Shown: positions 17,462 through 27,278, counted from the first letter of the stretch. The stretch is DNA of 64,000 nt from Streptomyces fodineus (GCF_001735805.1 NZ_CP017248.1:124001-188000), one strand, 5' to 3'. A program made the numbers and translations. Notes: generated from the letters alone by a model not told the origin.

Positions 17462-18016
17462 GGAACCCTCTTCCACCCGCGCTCGCCCCTCGCGGCTGTG
17501 CACCGCTTTCCGCACTGGGTCGACCGCGCCGACCACGCCGTCGTCGACGCGCGACCCACTCCGGCCGGCAGTTCCCAGCTCAACCGGATCGGGCCCATAA
17601 ACGCGGCGCCCTCCACACGATCAGCCGACAACCGGTCCTCGGCGGGACTGGACACCCAGAGCGTCCGCGCAGCTGGAAAAGGAGGAAACGCTGGGCGGTG
17701 GCTTGGGCGAGCTGGGGGTGGTATCTCATGGGACGCCCTGCGAGGGCACAAGCGGACCCTGCGCTTCAACTTGACTTCACGCAGAGACGCAGCCTGCGGG
17801 CGAAGGGCGAGAACAGCGACCGGTGGATTCATCCAGGTCTTCGGCAGCCGCCCGTCGTACTGCACCTTCCGCTTTATGTGGAATCGGGCAGTCCCCTTGA
17901 TGACCGGGCCGCAGGAGATCGCGCGATCCGGCTCTGCGAGACCGACAAGCCGGACACGCCCCTCGCCACCAGCCGGCCGCTCTGGGGGTTGGGGCGCGCG
18001 GTCGAGGCGGGCCATT
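17462..18016 (+). other. Intergenic stretch, no supported gene
   Basis: About 555 bases between the hydrolase gene and the convergent membrane-protein remnant. Open frames exist on both strands but none has a ribosome site or recognisable product. Confidence 0.4.
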
Positions 18017-18485
18017 TCAGCCCAGCTTCTCCTGGGCCGCGTTGAGGAAGGCGTTCATGGGTACGCGCAGGTGGCCCCACGCAGCTTCAGTCTCGCCGAG
18101 GTCCTCCCACAGGACGTGGCTTACCGCGCTCGCGTAGTCCCGGGCGAGCTGGTAGAGGTCGGGACCGATCAGGACCAGGATCATCCGCTCGCAGACCCAG
18201 AGGCGTTCGATGAGGTTCCGTTCGGCGGCGCGCCATTCAGGGAGTGCATCCGGAGGTCCAGTCGGGCGCCCCGTAGCGTTCCTCGGCGAGGCATATGCCT
18301 TGATGCGCGAGCTGGATGAACTCCCGTAGCACCTGCAGCCGTTCGGAAGAGCGGGCCTCGGCCAGTTGCGCGGCCTGGCGCTGGTCCTCGCTGCGGGCTG
18401 CCTGGCGTGCAGTAGTGAGCTGGGCCAGATAGGACATGCCTCCGCCGAGCACGACACCGATCAAGGACGCCCAGACCTGATTCAC
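18017..18485 (-). pseudogene. Frameshifted small membrane/coiled-coil protein
   Basis: Two overlapping minus-strand frames give one protein if a single frameshift near 18245 is allowed. The N-terminal half, from a likely GTG at 18485, reads VNQVWASLIGVVLGGGMSYL (membrane helix), then a charged helical stretch (QRQAAQLAEARSSERLQVLR) and HQGICLAEERYGAPDW. The other frame continues PEWRAAERNLIERLWVCERM, DYASAVSHVLWEDL and RVPMNAFLNAAQEKLG. Similar one-helix proteins with a long cytoplasmic helix are common hypothetical proteins in Streptomyces. It is divergent from the hydrolase-caspase operon (175 bases between starts), so it may once have belonged to that locus. A real frameshift and a sequencing error cannot be told apart here. 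Confidence 0.5.
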
Positions 18486-18659
18486 CCATTCCCAACTGGC
18501 TCGCCGGTGGCTGCAGTTCACGGCGAACAGAACATTCGTCCTGCTCGACGAGTGCCCCGGCAACGCATCATGTGCCGTCTTTTCCATAACCACGTACACG
18601 CGACTCGGAGTTGCCCTAATGTCACCTTGCTGCTACTGAAAGTGACACAAGGGGGCCTG

Positions 18660-19517
18660 ATGGCTCAGGTGGTGGGCGTGCACGGCATTGGTCAGCAACT
18701 GGCCAGTGCCGAGTCGCTGCGTAAGGCATGGCTGCCGGCCCTGCGGGAGGGGCTGGGGTCGTCAGGTGAATGCTTGCCGCTCACCGAGGGACACGGCGAT
18801 CTCGAGGTGGCGTTCTACGGTGACGTGTTCCATCGGGCAGGGCAGACCTTGGCGGTCGGGGATCCGATGTCGGCGGCCGGTGAAGTGCGTCCAGGCTTGG
18901 AGGAGGAGTTGCTGCGCGCCTGGTGGGAAGAGTCCGCGCGGGTGGATGAGGGGGTGGTGTCGCCGGACGCCGACACCTTGGTGCGGGTTCCGGCGTCGGT
19001 GCAGGCCGGGCTGCGGGCCCTGTCACTGTCCCGGTTCTTCTCCGGGTTGACGATGCGTTCCCTGGTCAGCGACCTCAAACAGGTCAGTCGCTACTTCACC
19101 GACCCTGTTGTGCGGGCGGAAGCCGTGAAGCGCGTTCGCAGGGCCGTTGGCCCGGACACACGAGTGGTGGTGGCGCACTCGCTCGGCTCCGTGGTGGCCT
19201 ACGAGGCGTTGTGTGCCTCCCCCGGGCACGAAGTGCGGATGCTGGTTACTCTGGGCTCCCCGCTGGGCATCCGGAATCTCATCTTCGACCGGCTGCTGCC
19301 CGAGCCGGGAGCGTGGCCCGGTGGTACGGAGCTGAACTGGACGAACATCTCTGACGCGGGAGACGTCGTGGCGCTGGTGAAGGATCTGCGTCCGGCGTTC
19401 GGCCCGCGCTTGGTGTGCCTGGAAGTGCACAACGGCTCGCACGCCCACGATGCCGTCCGCTATCTGGCGAGTGAGAAGACCGGGGCCGCCATCGCCCGGG
19501 GGCTTGATGTCCGCTGA
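18660..19517 (+). CDS. Alpha/beta hydrolase partner of the caspase-STAND protein
   Basis: This 285-residue cytoplasmic serine hydrolase has no signal peptide. It starts MAQVVGVHGIGQQLASAESL: VHGIGQQ is the oxyanion-hole strand of lipase-like enzymes. The nucleophile elbow is VAHSLGSVVAYEAL, followed by VTLGSPLGIRNLIFDRLLP and a catalytic Asp in ISDAGDVVALVKDL. The late His may be in EVHNGSHAHDAVRYL. The pattern resembles PGAP1/lipase-like hydrolases acting on lipids or acyl esters. AAGGGGG precedes the ATG at 18660. Its stop (19515-19517) lies inside the start region of the caspase-STAND-WD40 gene, an 11-bp overlap, so the two proteins are probably made together. In a conflict-system reading it could be a membrane-damaging effector or a caspase target (inference). 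Confidence 0.8.
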   Translation: MAQVVGVHGIGQQLASAESLRKAWLPALREGLGSSGECLPLTEGHGDLEVAFYGDVFHRAGQTLAVGDPMSAAGEVRPGLEEELLRAWWEESARVDEGVVSPDADTLVRVPASVQAGLRALSLSRFFSGLTMRSLVSDLKQVSRYFTDPVVRAEAVKRVRRAVGPDTRVVVAHSLGSVVAYEALCASPGHEVRMLVTLGSPLGIRNLIFDRLLPEPGAWPGGTELNWTNISDAGDVVALVKDLRPAFGPRLVCLEVHNGSHAHDAVRYLASEKTGAAIARGLDVR

Positions 19518-22500
19518 CCTCTGCGCCTCCGCCGCACCGGAAGACGGAGCGGGACGTCGCTTGCTGATCGCCAGCGCCATCACCCGCTACCCCAAGGCGC
19601 CCCAATTGGACGCACCCGGCCTTGTCGAGGCCCGCGACCAGGTCATCCGATTGTTCACCCGCGAATTCGGCTACGAGCACGTCAGCGACCTCGGTCTGGA
19701 CCCGGACAAGGCGCAGCTGACGCAGCGTTTACGCGCCTTCGCCCGCGCTCCGGAGCGCCGTCCTGACGACCTGGTTGCCATCTATCTCGCCGGCCATGGC
19801 GACGTGCTGGAAGAGGATCGTGACCACGTCCTGCTGACGTCCGACGCAGACCTCGAGGACCTCTACGACGCTCTGCGCACCGTCGACCTGGTGCGCAGCG
19901 TTCTGCTGGGCACCCGAGTCCAGCGTCTGCTCCTGTTGCTGGACACCTGCTATGCGGGACAAGGCGGGAACGAACTGGCCAGTGCGGCCTTGTCGCACGT
20001 CACCAGGAAGTGGCAGCGGAGCACGGACTGCGCCTTTGTGATCATGAGCTCTGCACAGCCCTCGGAGGAGGCCCACGTGGGGGCGTTCTCCCATCTGCTG
20101 GCCGAAGCCGTGGGCGAACTCGCCACCGCCGGGCACGCTCCGCCCGCGCTCGCGCTGGACGCAGTGGTCGCCGCCATGAACGCCCATCCCGACCGCCCCG
20201 GCGACCAGAAAATCACCCTCGCCCAGGTCGGTCTGACCGGCAGGGTGCCCGCGTTCCTGCCCAACCCCCGTCACAACCCACAGCTCGCCGGCATCGACCT
20301 GGCGATTCAACAAGCGGTCCAGTGGCGGGCCCAGGCCGATCGGCGGGAGACGGAGTTCACCAGCCGTCTACTGCCGAAGGCCATGGGCGGTCACGATGCC
20401 AGTGACGGGTCGGGCTCATGGTTTTTCTCCGGCCGCCGCCGGGCCTTGACGGACCTCACCGGCTGGCTCCTTCCCGGCGCGACAGCCGCTCACACCGACC
20501 CGACAGCCCTGGCCGTCACCGGTGGCCCCGGATCCGGCAAGAGCGCCATGCTCGGCTTGGTCACCGCCCTCACCCACCCACGGCACCGCCCCTCCGTCCC
20601 GCTGCACACCCTCGATCTGCCCCCGGCCGCCGTCCCTCCGGTCGGCGCGGTGGACGTCGCCATCTACGCCCACCAGCTCACGGACGAACAGGTCCTGAGC
20701 GGCATGGCGGCCGCCGCCCGCCAGCAGGTCGCCACCGCGGGCGAGTTCCTGGCGGTGCTGGACGGCCGAGAGCGGCCGCTCACCGTGATCATCGACGCGG
20801 TCGACGAAGCCGTCACCCCGGACTCGCTCGTCCTTAACCTGCTGCGCCCTCTCATCGAGCACGCGAGCGGTCGGCTGCGCCTGCTGCTTGGTGTGCGTCC
20901 CCACCTCCTGGATGGTCTGGGCATCGGCCAGCAGGCCGTCATCGACCTGGACGCGGAAGCGTACGCGGACCTGCCCGCCCTCACCCACTACGCCGTGCGG
21001 GGCCTGCTGCAGGCCGCCCCGCACAGCCCGTTCCGCACCATCGAGCCGGACCGCACGCGTGCCGTCGCGGAAGCCGTGGCCCAGGCCGCGACGCCCTCAT
21101 TCCTAGTCGCCCGTATCATCGCCAGCACCCTCGCCGGCGCCGGCACGGTCCCCGACCCGACGGACACCGCCTGGCGTTCGAGCCTGCCCCGGTTGCCCGG
21201 CGAGGCCATGCGGCAGGACTTGCGCGCCCGTCTCGGTGAGGACGCCGATCGGGCCTGTGACCTGCTGCGTCCGTTGGCCTGGGCGGAAGGGCAGGGGCTG
21301 CCGTGGGAGGACGTCTGGGCTCCGCTCGCCGGCGCCCTCGCCGGCCGGCCGTACACCAACGACGACCTGCACTGGCTGACCCGGGCTGTCGGCTCGTACA
21401 TCGTGGAGGTCGACGACGCCGGCCGTTCGGCGTACCGCCTGTACCACCAGGCCCTGGCCCAACACCTCCGTGAGGTCGGTCCCGCCCCCACGGACAACGG
21501 CCCGGCCGCGGCGCACGACGCATTCGTCACCGTACTGCTCGACCGGATTCCGTACGCCGCCGACGGCACGCGCGACTGGTCCCGCGCCCATCCCTATGCT
21601 CGTCGTCATCTGGCCACCCACGCCGTCCGGGCGGGCCGTCTGGAAGAGCTGATCGAGAACGCGGACTACCTCGTAAACGCCGATCCCGACACCCTGCTGA
21701 GCGCTCTGCACCATGTCAGCACAGAGCGCGGCCGTCAGATCCGGGCCGTATACCGGGCCTCAGTAGGCCGTCATCGCGACCTGGCACCGGCGGACCGCCG
21801 CTGTCTGCTCGCCGTCGACGCCGCCCGTCATCAGACCGGCGACCTGCGGGCGTCTTTGACGTCCGCCCTTCCCTGGGCTCCCCGTTGGGCCACCGCAAGC
21901 CAGGCGAGTCTCGCTCTGGAAGTCACACTCGCCGGCCACTTCGGTGGGGTGCGGGCACTGACATGCCTGGAGCTCGAGGTCCGCCCCGTCGCCATCACCG
22001 GCGGAGACGACCCGTACGTCCGCGTGTGGGACCTGCAGACCGGTACGCAAACACGCACGCTCACCGGCCATATCGGCGGCGTCCGTGTGCTGGCCTACCT
22101 CGTACTCCCGGACCGGTTTCTCGTCGTCGCCGGGGACGGCAGCAAACACGTGCGGGTCTGGGATCTGGCCGACGGCTCCTTACTGCGCACCTTCCCGGTC
22201 GAGGCGCTGTCCATGGCGTGCCTGGTGCTGGACGGCCGCCCGGTGGCCGTCACCGGCCACAGCGACGGCGACGTACGGGTCTGGGACCTGCAAGACGGCA
22301 CGGATGTGCGCGTGCTGCGTGGCCACACGCGCGGGGTACGGGCGTTGGCCTGCACGGTCGTCGACGAGCGCCCCCTGGTCGTCACCGGTGACGGCGCCGC
22401 CCTCGTACGGCTGTGGGATCTACGCACCGGCAAGCTGCTGCGGACGTTCGAAGGGCACAGGGGCGGCCGGGTATCGGCGGTGGCCTGCGCGGTGTGGGAC

Positions 22501-23817
22501 GGCCGTCCGATCGCGATCACCGGCGACCGCAGCAGGCAGAACAAGTTCCATCACCCGGGCGCCCGGCCCGCACGCCACCCGCGGCTCATACGGGTGTGGG
22601 ACCTACGCACCGGCGCGTCCCTGAGCACCGTCGACAGCCCGGGCGCGGTGACGGCGGTGGCCTTCGGTCTGCTTGAGGACACGCCGGTGATCGTCTGCGG
22701 TGACGACACCGGCGAGGTGCGGGTGCGGGAGCTTCCAAGCGGCCGGACACTGCGTCAGTTGGCCCGGCACACCAGGGGCGTCTCAGCACTGGCCTGCCTG
22801 TCGCGCGAGGGCCGTCTCCTCACCGTCACAGGCGGACGTGACCGCGAAGTCCGGGTGTGGGACACGGGCGCCGAGGACGCGAGCCCCCGGCCCCGTCACA
22901 GCGGCGACGTACGATCGGTGGCGTGCACCACCCTCGATGGCCGCTCCGTTGCGGTCTCGGCCAGCGCGGACGGGAAGGCACGTGTGTGGCGCCTGGACAC
23001 TGGCAGTTGCCTGGCTGCCCTCCCCGTCCTCCCGGCCAGGGCCAAAGCGGCGGCCTGCACGCAGGACCGTCTCGGCGTGCCCCAAGCCGTCGTCGGCGAC
23101 GGCGAGGGCCGCGTGTGGCTGTGGCATCTGGGTACCTTCAAGGCCCGTCTCCTCGGCAAGCACAAGCGCGAGGTACGGGCGGCAGCGTGCACGGTGCTGG
23201 GCGGACGCCGGATCGCGGTCACCGGGGCCGAAGAGTCCCTGGTCCGCGTGTGGGACCTGCCATCGCGCTCCGAACTGTGTGCTCTCGCCGGCCACGACGG
23301 CGGGGTACGCGCGGTGGCGTGCACGGTCGTGGATGGCCGGCCGGTCGCCGTCGTCGGCTGCGACAACGGCGAGATCCACCTCTGGGACCTGGAGAACGCC
23401 AAGCCGACCGGCGTGTTCTTCGACCGTGCGGGCGTGGTCCGGTCGGTAGCGTGCGCGGTGTGGAACGGCCGGCCCGTCGTCGTAACCGGCGGGGACAGCG
23501 GGGAAGTCCACGTGAGGGAACTGACCCACGACGGCCTCTTGCTACGGACGTTCCACGCTGGAAGCCGGATCTGGACAGTGGCCTGCATCGTGCAGGACGG
23601 CCGGCCGGTCGTGGTGACCGGTGGCTGGGCCGGCACGGTCCAGATGTGGAACCTGGACGATCCGGATTCGGGCGGCCCGCTGCACGTGATGCCACTACCC
23701 AAGGCCGTTCCCTCGGTGGCTGCCGCCCCGACAGGTGAACTGGTGATCGCGTCGGGATCAGAGGTGATCACCCTCGCCCCGGCCAGAAGAACTCCGCCGT
23801 CAGCCTCCAAGTGGTGA
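19507..23817 (+). CDS. Caspase-like peptidase - P-loop NTPase - WD40 protein
   Basis: This 1436-residue protein begins with a caspase-like peptidase domain (residues 1 to about 250). His97 lies in IYLAGHGDV and Cys148 in LLDTCYAG. A P-loop NTPase module follows, with Walker A TGGPGSGKSAM at about 338-348 and Walker B LTVIIDAVDEA near 425, then a helical region with LYHQALAQHLRE. From about residue 805 to 1420 runs a long array of about 13 WD40 repeats with the unusual consensus 'A C t V v D G R P V A V T G G D ... V R V W D L'. This reads as two beta-propellers. No transmembrane helix was seen, unlike the protein at 4250-8716. The ATG at 19507 overlaps the hydrolase gene. The likely role is a sensor (WD40), switch (NTPase) and protease; trigger and target are unknown. 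Confidence 0.85.
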   Translation: MSADLCASAAPEDGAGRRLLIASAITRYPKAPQLDAPGLVEARDQVIRLFTREFGYEHVSDLGLDPDKAQLTQRLRAFARAPERRPDDLVAIYLAGHGDVLEEDRDHVLLTSDADLEDLYDALRTVDLVRSVLLGTRVQRLLLLLDTCYAGQGGNELASAALSHVTRKWQRSTDCAFVIMSSAQPSEEAHVGAFSHLLAEAVGELATAGHAPPALALDAVVAAMNAHPDRPGDQKITLAQVGLTGRVPAFLPNPRHNPQLAGIDLAIQQAVQWRAQADRRETEFTSRLLPKAMGGHDASDGSGSWFFSGRRRALTDLTGWLLPGATAAHTDPTALAVTGGPGSGKSAMLGLVTALTHPRHRPSVPLHTLDLPPAAVPPVGAVDVAIYAHQLTDEQVLSGMAAAARQQVATAGEFLAVLDGRERPLTVIIDAVDEAVTPDSLVLNLLRPLIEHASGRLRLLLGVRPHLLDGLGIGQQAVIDLDAEAYADLPALTHYAVRGLLQAAPHSPFRTIEPDRTRAVAEAVAQAATPSFLVARIIASTLAGAGTVPDPTDTAWRSSLPRLPGEAMRQDLRARLGEDADRACDLLRPLAWAEGQGLPWEDVWAPLAGALAGRPYTNDDLHWLTRAVGSYIVEVDDAGRSAYRLYHQALAQHLREVGPAPTDNGPAAAHDAFVTVLLDRIPYAADGTRDWSRAHPYARRHLATHAVRAGRLEELIENADYLVNADPDTLLSALHHVSTERGRQIRAVYRASVGRHRDLAPADRRCLLAVDAARHQTGDLRASLTSALPWAPRWATASQASLALEVTLAGHFGGVRALTCLELEVRPVAITGGDDPYVRVWDLQTGTQTRTLTGHIGGVRVLAYLVLPDRFLVVAGDGSKHVRVWDLADGSLLRTFPVEALSMACLVLDGRPVAVTGHSDGDVRVWDLQDGTDVRVLRGHTRGVRALACTVVDERPLVVTGDGAALVRLWDLRTGKLLRTFEGHRGGRVSAVACAVWDGRPIAITGDRSRQNKFHHPGARPARHPRLIRVWDLRTGASLSTVDSPGAVTAVAFGLLEDTPVIVCGDDTGEVRVRELPSGRTLRQLARHTRGVSALACLSREGRLLTVTGGRDREVRVWDTGAEDASPRPRHSGDVRSVACTTLDGRSVAVSASADGKARVWRLDTGSCLAALPVLPARAKAAACTQDRLGVPQAVVGDGEGRVWLWHLGTFKARLLGKHKREVRAAACTVLGGRRIAVTGAEESLVRVWDLPSRSELCALAGHDGGVRAVACTVVDGRPVAVVGCDNGEIHLWDLENAKPTGVFFDRAGVVRSVACAVWNGRPVVVTGGDSGEVHVRELTHDGLLLRTFHAGSRIWTVACIVQDGRPVVVTGGWAGTVQMWNLDDPDSGGPLHVMPLPKAVPSVAAAPTGELVIASGSEVITLAPARRTPPSASKW

Positions 23818-24542
23818 CGGAGACTCAGAGCACCAACTGTGCCTGGTCGAACTGGCACCGGTCCTCGAGCACCCTGGTAGGCGGCGACCGTCTCGGTGCG
23901 GGGGAATCGGGCGTGGATCGCGGTACACACGTGGCCCGAGGGGAGTGGCAGCGGTGGCGGGCAGCCTGCGTAGTGCGCCGTCGATGTCCGGGGCGCACTG
24001 CGCAAGCACGAAACCCGGTCGCCGGCTGCAGGCAGGTGCGGGGCGGCAGCTTCCGCGCCGACGGGGGCATCACCGACCTGATCCGGCACGCCGCGGCCTA
24101 CGGAGCACCGACCCCGGCGCGGTCTGCCCGGACGACGGCCCGGAGTTCACCGCCTTCAAGGAGCAGGTCCGCGCGGCCCTGCAGAAGGAACGCCCCGCAA
24201 GAAGCCCGACCTGGCCCGGCGGACACGGCGATCGCCTGCGACGGCTGTGCCCCTCCGCTCTGACACTTTCCCGAAGCCTCTGATCTTTCTCGACGGGCAT
24301 ACTGCTGATGATGACGACGACCACCCAGCGCCTCCTCGACCTCGCCGCGGCCGCACCGGCCAGCCGGCCGGCCACAACGAGGACCTGGTGGCTGATGGGG
24401 CTCGGCCAGGTCGCTCAGGGCCCGAAGTCGTGGCTGGGCTCCGCAGTCTTGTCTGCGGTTTCAAGCCGCGGGCGGGATGACCTGGTCCTGACGGCCCGCC
24501 GCCCGCCGGCTGTGGTGAAGTCGGGCGAGGTCTCAGCCGACG
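23818..24542 (+). other. Intergenic/decayed stretch, no supported gene
   Basis: About 725 bases with only degenerate frames. A segment near 24110-24240 (AVCPDDGPEFTAFKEQVRAA) looks coding-like but lacks a start and family resemblance. It separates the conflict locus from IS701-type debris. Confidence 0.35.
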
Positions 24543-25180
24543 GTGACGGCCATTTTGCCCAGCGCGCTGCCCGCTTCCATGACCCGGTGGCGACGGATCG
24601 CCGAGCGGTTGGGTGAGGCGATCTGCCCGGCGGTATGGGTGGTCGACGACGTGTCGTTTCCCAAATGCGGCACCACCTCGGTCGGGGTGTCCTGCCAGTC
24701 CTGCGGGGCGTTGGGCAAACGGGCGAACTGCCAGATCGCGGTCAGCGTGCACGCCGCCACCGACACGGCTTCGTGCCCGCTGGAGTGGGGTCCGTTCCTG
24801 CCCGAGGAATGGAGCAGTGATCACCACAGGCGCTGGCGGCCCGGGGTCCCTGACGAGGTCGGGCATGCCTCCAAGGCGCGTCTGGCTCTGGGTCTGCTGG
24901 ACCGGCTGGCCGGACGAGGTGACGGTGCCGGTGATCGTGGCGGATGCAGGCTACGGCCGCAGCGTCTCCTTCCGGCTTGCTCTGGAGGAACGCGGCTGGT
25001 CATACATCATGGCCGTCGATCCCAAAGAGATCCCACAGCCCGGCAACGGAACCGACACTGGCCCTCACCGCGGCCGGGGAAACGATCAAGGCTGTGCACT
25101 GCGCTCGCAGGTCACCGCAGCCGATGCCAGACTGACGACGTGGCCGTCTTGTGGCGCGGACGGGTGAGGAGACCGCGTAC
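24543..25180 (+). pseudogene. IS701-type transposase, N-terminal and central remnant
   Basis: Two frames combine to a typical IS701-family transposase. First come VWVVDDVSFPKCGTTSVGV, CQSCGALGKRANCQIAVSVH and CPLEWGPFLPEEW. After a frameshift near 24840-24890 come PVIVADAGYGRSVSFRLALE and RGWSYIMAVDPKEI. The first Asp (DD) and second Asp (ADAGYG) of the DDE triad are therefore present, but the frame is broken and the C-terminal third is missing. No inverted repeats were identified. Confidence 0.7.
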
Positions 25181-25371
25181 GCCATGCGCACCGAGGGAGG
25201 CACCGGTGCTCACGGGGCGACTGGTCCCGTCGTGCACGCGCGCCGTGCAGCACGCCATGCTGCACACTTGAGCCGGTTGGTCCACGGCCGCCCCGACCTG
25301 CGGACCTGGGTGGCTGCGGGCGTTCACAGGCTCCGGCCGGCCCGGTGGCAAGGCCCAGGGAGGTCTCTCAC

Positions 25372-26463
25372 ATGAAGACCTGCATACGGGATGTTGTGGT
25401 CGCCGTGGTCGCCGTGTCGATGGGCGTGGCGCTTGCGGCCTGTGGACAGGGGGGCGGGACCGGTGGCTACGCCGGAAGCGGTCCCAGGATCGGTCTGCTG
25501 CTGCCGGACGCCATCACATCCCGCTGGGAATCCAAGGACAGGCCTCTGCTGGAGGAGAGGATCAAGGAGCGGTGCGGCGACTGCACGATCGAGCACGCCA
25601 ATGCCAATGGCGACGTGGCCGCCCAGCAGCGACAAGTGGACTCCATGATCACCAAAGGGATCGATGCACTCGTACTCGTGGCCGTCGACGCCAGTGCGCT
25701 CAATGCCGCGGTCAGGAAGGCACACGACGCGGGCGTCCCCGTCGTGTCCTACGACCGGCTCGCCGAGGGCCCGATCTCGGGCTATGTGTCCTTCAATGGT
25801 CAGGAGGTCGGCAGGCTCCAGGCGAGGGCGCTGCTGAAGGCCATGGCCCACCGGGCGGATGGTGATCAGATCGTCATGATCAATGGCGATCCCACCGACC
25901 CCAACACCCTCCTGTTCAAGGATGGCGCGCTCTCGGTGCTCAGAGGTCACGTCAAGTTCGGCAAGGTGTACGACACGCCCATGTGGCGGTCGGACATCGC
26001 CAACATGAACATGTCGGGCGCCATCGCAGACCTCGGCGCCGGCAACATCGACGGTGTCTACTCCGCCAACGACGCCCTCGCCTCCGGTGTCATCTCCGCC
26101 CTCAGAGCGAACAAGATCTCCCCGCTGCCCCCCGTCACCGGCCAGGACGCCGACCTCGGAGCCGTGCGCCGCATCGTTGGCGGCGAACAGTACATGACCG
26201 TCTGGAAGCCCAACGACGCCGAGGCGTCCGCGGGCGCCGCCATGGCCGTGGCCGCGGCCCGCGGCGAGAACCTCCACCGCATCGCCACGGGCACGGTGCG
26301 CACCCGCAGCGGGGACGTGGTTCCGGCCGTCCTGCTCACCCCCGTGTCAGTGACGGTGGGCACCATCAAGGACACCCTCCTGAAGGGCGGTGTGTACACG
26401 GTCCAGCAGATCTGCACGCCCCTGCTCAGAACGGCCTGCGACAAGGCCGGGCTGACCGGATAG
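25372..26463 (+). CDS. Sugar (xylose-type) ABC transporter substrate-binding lipoprotein
   Basis: This 363-residue periplasmic-binding-type lipoprotein has a signal peptide ending in the lipobox LAAC (MGVALAACGQ). The fold is that of the ribose/xylose-binding family: IGLLLPDAITSRWESKDRPL, ANGDVAAQQRQVDSMITKG, GIDALVLVAVDASALNAAV, VPVVSYDRLAEGP and GVYSANDALASGVISAL, then TGQDADLGAVRRIVGGEQYM. The segment ITSRWESKDRPLLEERIKE is characteristic of XylF-like proteins. It would capture a pentose outside the membrane. GGGAGG precedes the ATG at 25372. It heads a three-gene operon with the ATPase and permease genes. No xylose isomerase, kinase or regulator gene is adjacent. Confidence 0.88.
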   Translation: MKTCIRDVVVAVVAVSMGVALAACGQGGGTGGYAGSGPRIGLLLPDAITSRWESKDRPLLEERIKERCGDCTIEHANANGDVAAQQRQVDSMITKGIDALVLVAVDASALNAAVRKAHDAGVPVVSYDRLAEGPISGYVSFNGQEVGRLQARALLKAMAHRADGDQIVMINGDPTDPNTLLFKDGALSVLRGHVKFGKVYDTPMWRSDIANMNMSGAIADLGAGNIDGVYSANDALASGVISALRANKISPLPPVTGQDADLGAVRRIVGGEQYMTVWKPNDAEASAGAAMAVAAARGENLHRIATGTVRTRSGDVVPAVLLTPVSVTVGTIKDTLLKGGVYTVQQICTPLLRTACDKAGLTG

Positions 26464-26504
26464 GCCGGTCCGCCACAGCCGGGCGTGGAAAGGAGATGGT
26501 TTGC

Positions 26505-27278
26505 GTGCCGGCTCCACCACTGCTGGCGCTGCGCGGCGTCTGCAAACGCTTCGGTGTCGTTCAGGTCCTCACCGACATCGAACTGGAGATCCGCGCGGGT
26601 GAGGTCGTGGCGCTTCTCGGGGACAACGGGGCCGGCAAGTCCACCCTCGTCAAGGTGATCTCGGGCGTGGCCCCCGCGGACACGGGCGTCATCGAATGGG
26701 AGGGCCGAACGGTCCACATCAGGCGTCCCCAGGACGCCCGGGATCTCGGCATTGCCACCGTCTACCAGGACCTCGCCCTATGCGGCAACCTCGACATCGT
26801 CGGCAACCTGTTCCTCGGGCACGAGATCCGCAGACTCGGCTTCCTCGACGAAGTGGAGATGGAACGCCGCACCCGTGACCTCCTGAAGCGCCTGACGAGG
26901 GGCCTGCCCGATCTGCGCTCCCCCATCGTGTCCCTGTCCAGCGGCCAGCGGCAGACGGTCGCCGTCGCCCGCTCACTCCTCGGCGACCCCCGGATACTCC
27001 TCCTGGACGAACCGACGGCATCCCTGGGCATTGAACAGACCTCCGAAGTCCTGGACCTAGTCGACCACCTGCGTGACCGCGGACTGGGAGTCCTGCTCAT
27101 CAGCCACAACATGGCTGATGTCAAAGCCCTCGCAGACCGGGCCGCGGTGCTGCGGCTGGGCTGCAACAACGGCTTCTTCAACGTCAACACCGCGTCCCAA
27201 GAAGAGATCATTTCCTCCATCACCGGGGCCGCGGAGAACGTTCCCCATCGGGTGGCCCACCGGGAGGTGGACTGGTGA
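26505..27278 (+). CDS. Sugar ABC transporter ATP-binding protein (single domain)
   Basis: This 257-residue ATPase has one complete ABC domain: Walker A GDNGAGKST, Q-loop region TVYQDLALC, signature LSSGQRQTVAV, Walker B ILLLDEPTA and the H-loop LLISHNM. It has a single nucleotide-binding domain of the short, FrcA-like type found in actinobacterial sugar importers, whereas XylG/RbsA proteins carry two domains and about 500 residues. It would work as a homodimer with the permease. Of two in-frame starts, the GTG at 26505 is preferred: GGAG at 26492-26495 lies 9 bases upstream, whereas an ATG at 26496 directly abuts that site. Its stop overlaps the permease start (GTGA). Confidence 0.85.
   Translation: MPAPPLLALRGVCKRFGVVQVLTDIELEIRAGEVVALLGDNGAGKSTLVKVISGVAPADTGVIEWEGRTVHIRRPQDARDLGIATVYQDLALCGNLDIVGNLFLGHEIRRLGFLDEVEMERRTRDLLKRLTRGLPDLRSPIVSLSSGQRQTVAVARSLLGDPRILLLDEPTASLGIEQTSEVLDLVDHLRDRGLGVLLISHNMADVKALADRAAVLRLGCNNGFFNVNTASQEEIISSITGAAENVPHRVAHREVDW

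Noticed and set aside
17698..18045. Plus-strand frame after the secreted hydrolase as a gene
   Set aside because: No ribosome site, no recognisable domain, and it overlaps the convergent membrane-protein remnant.
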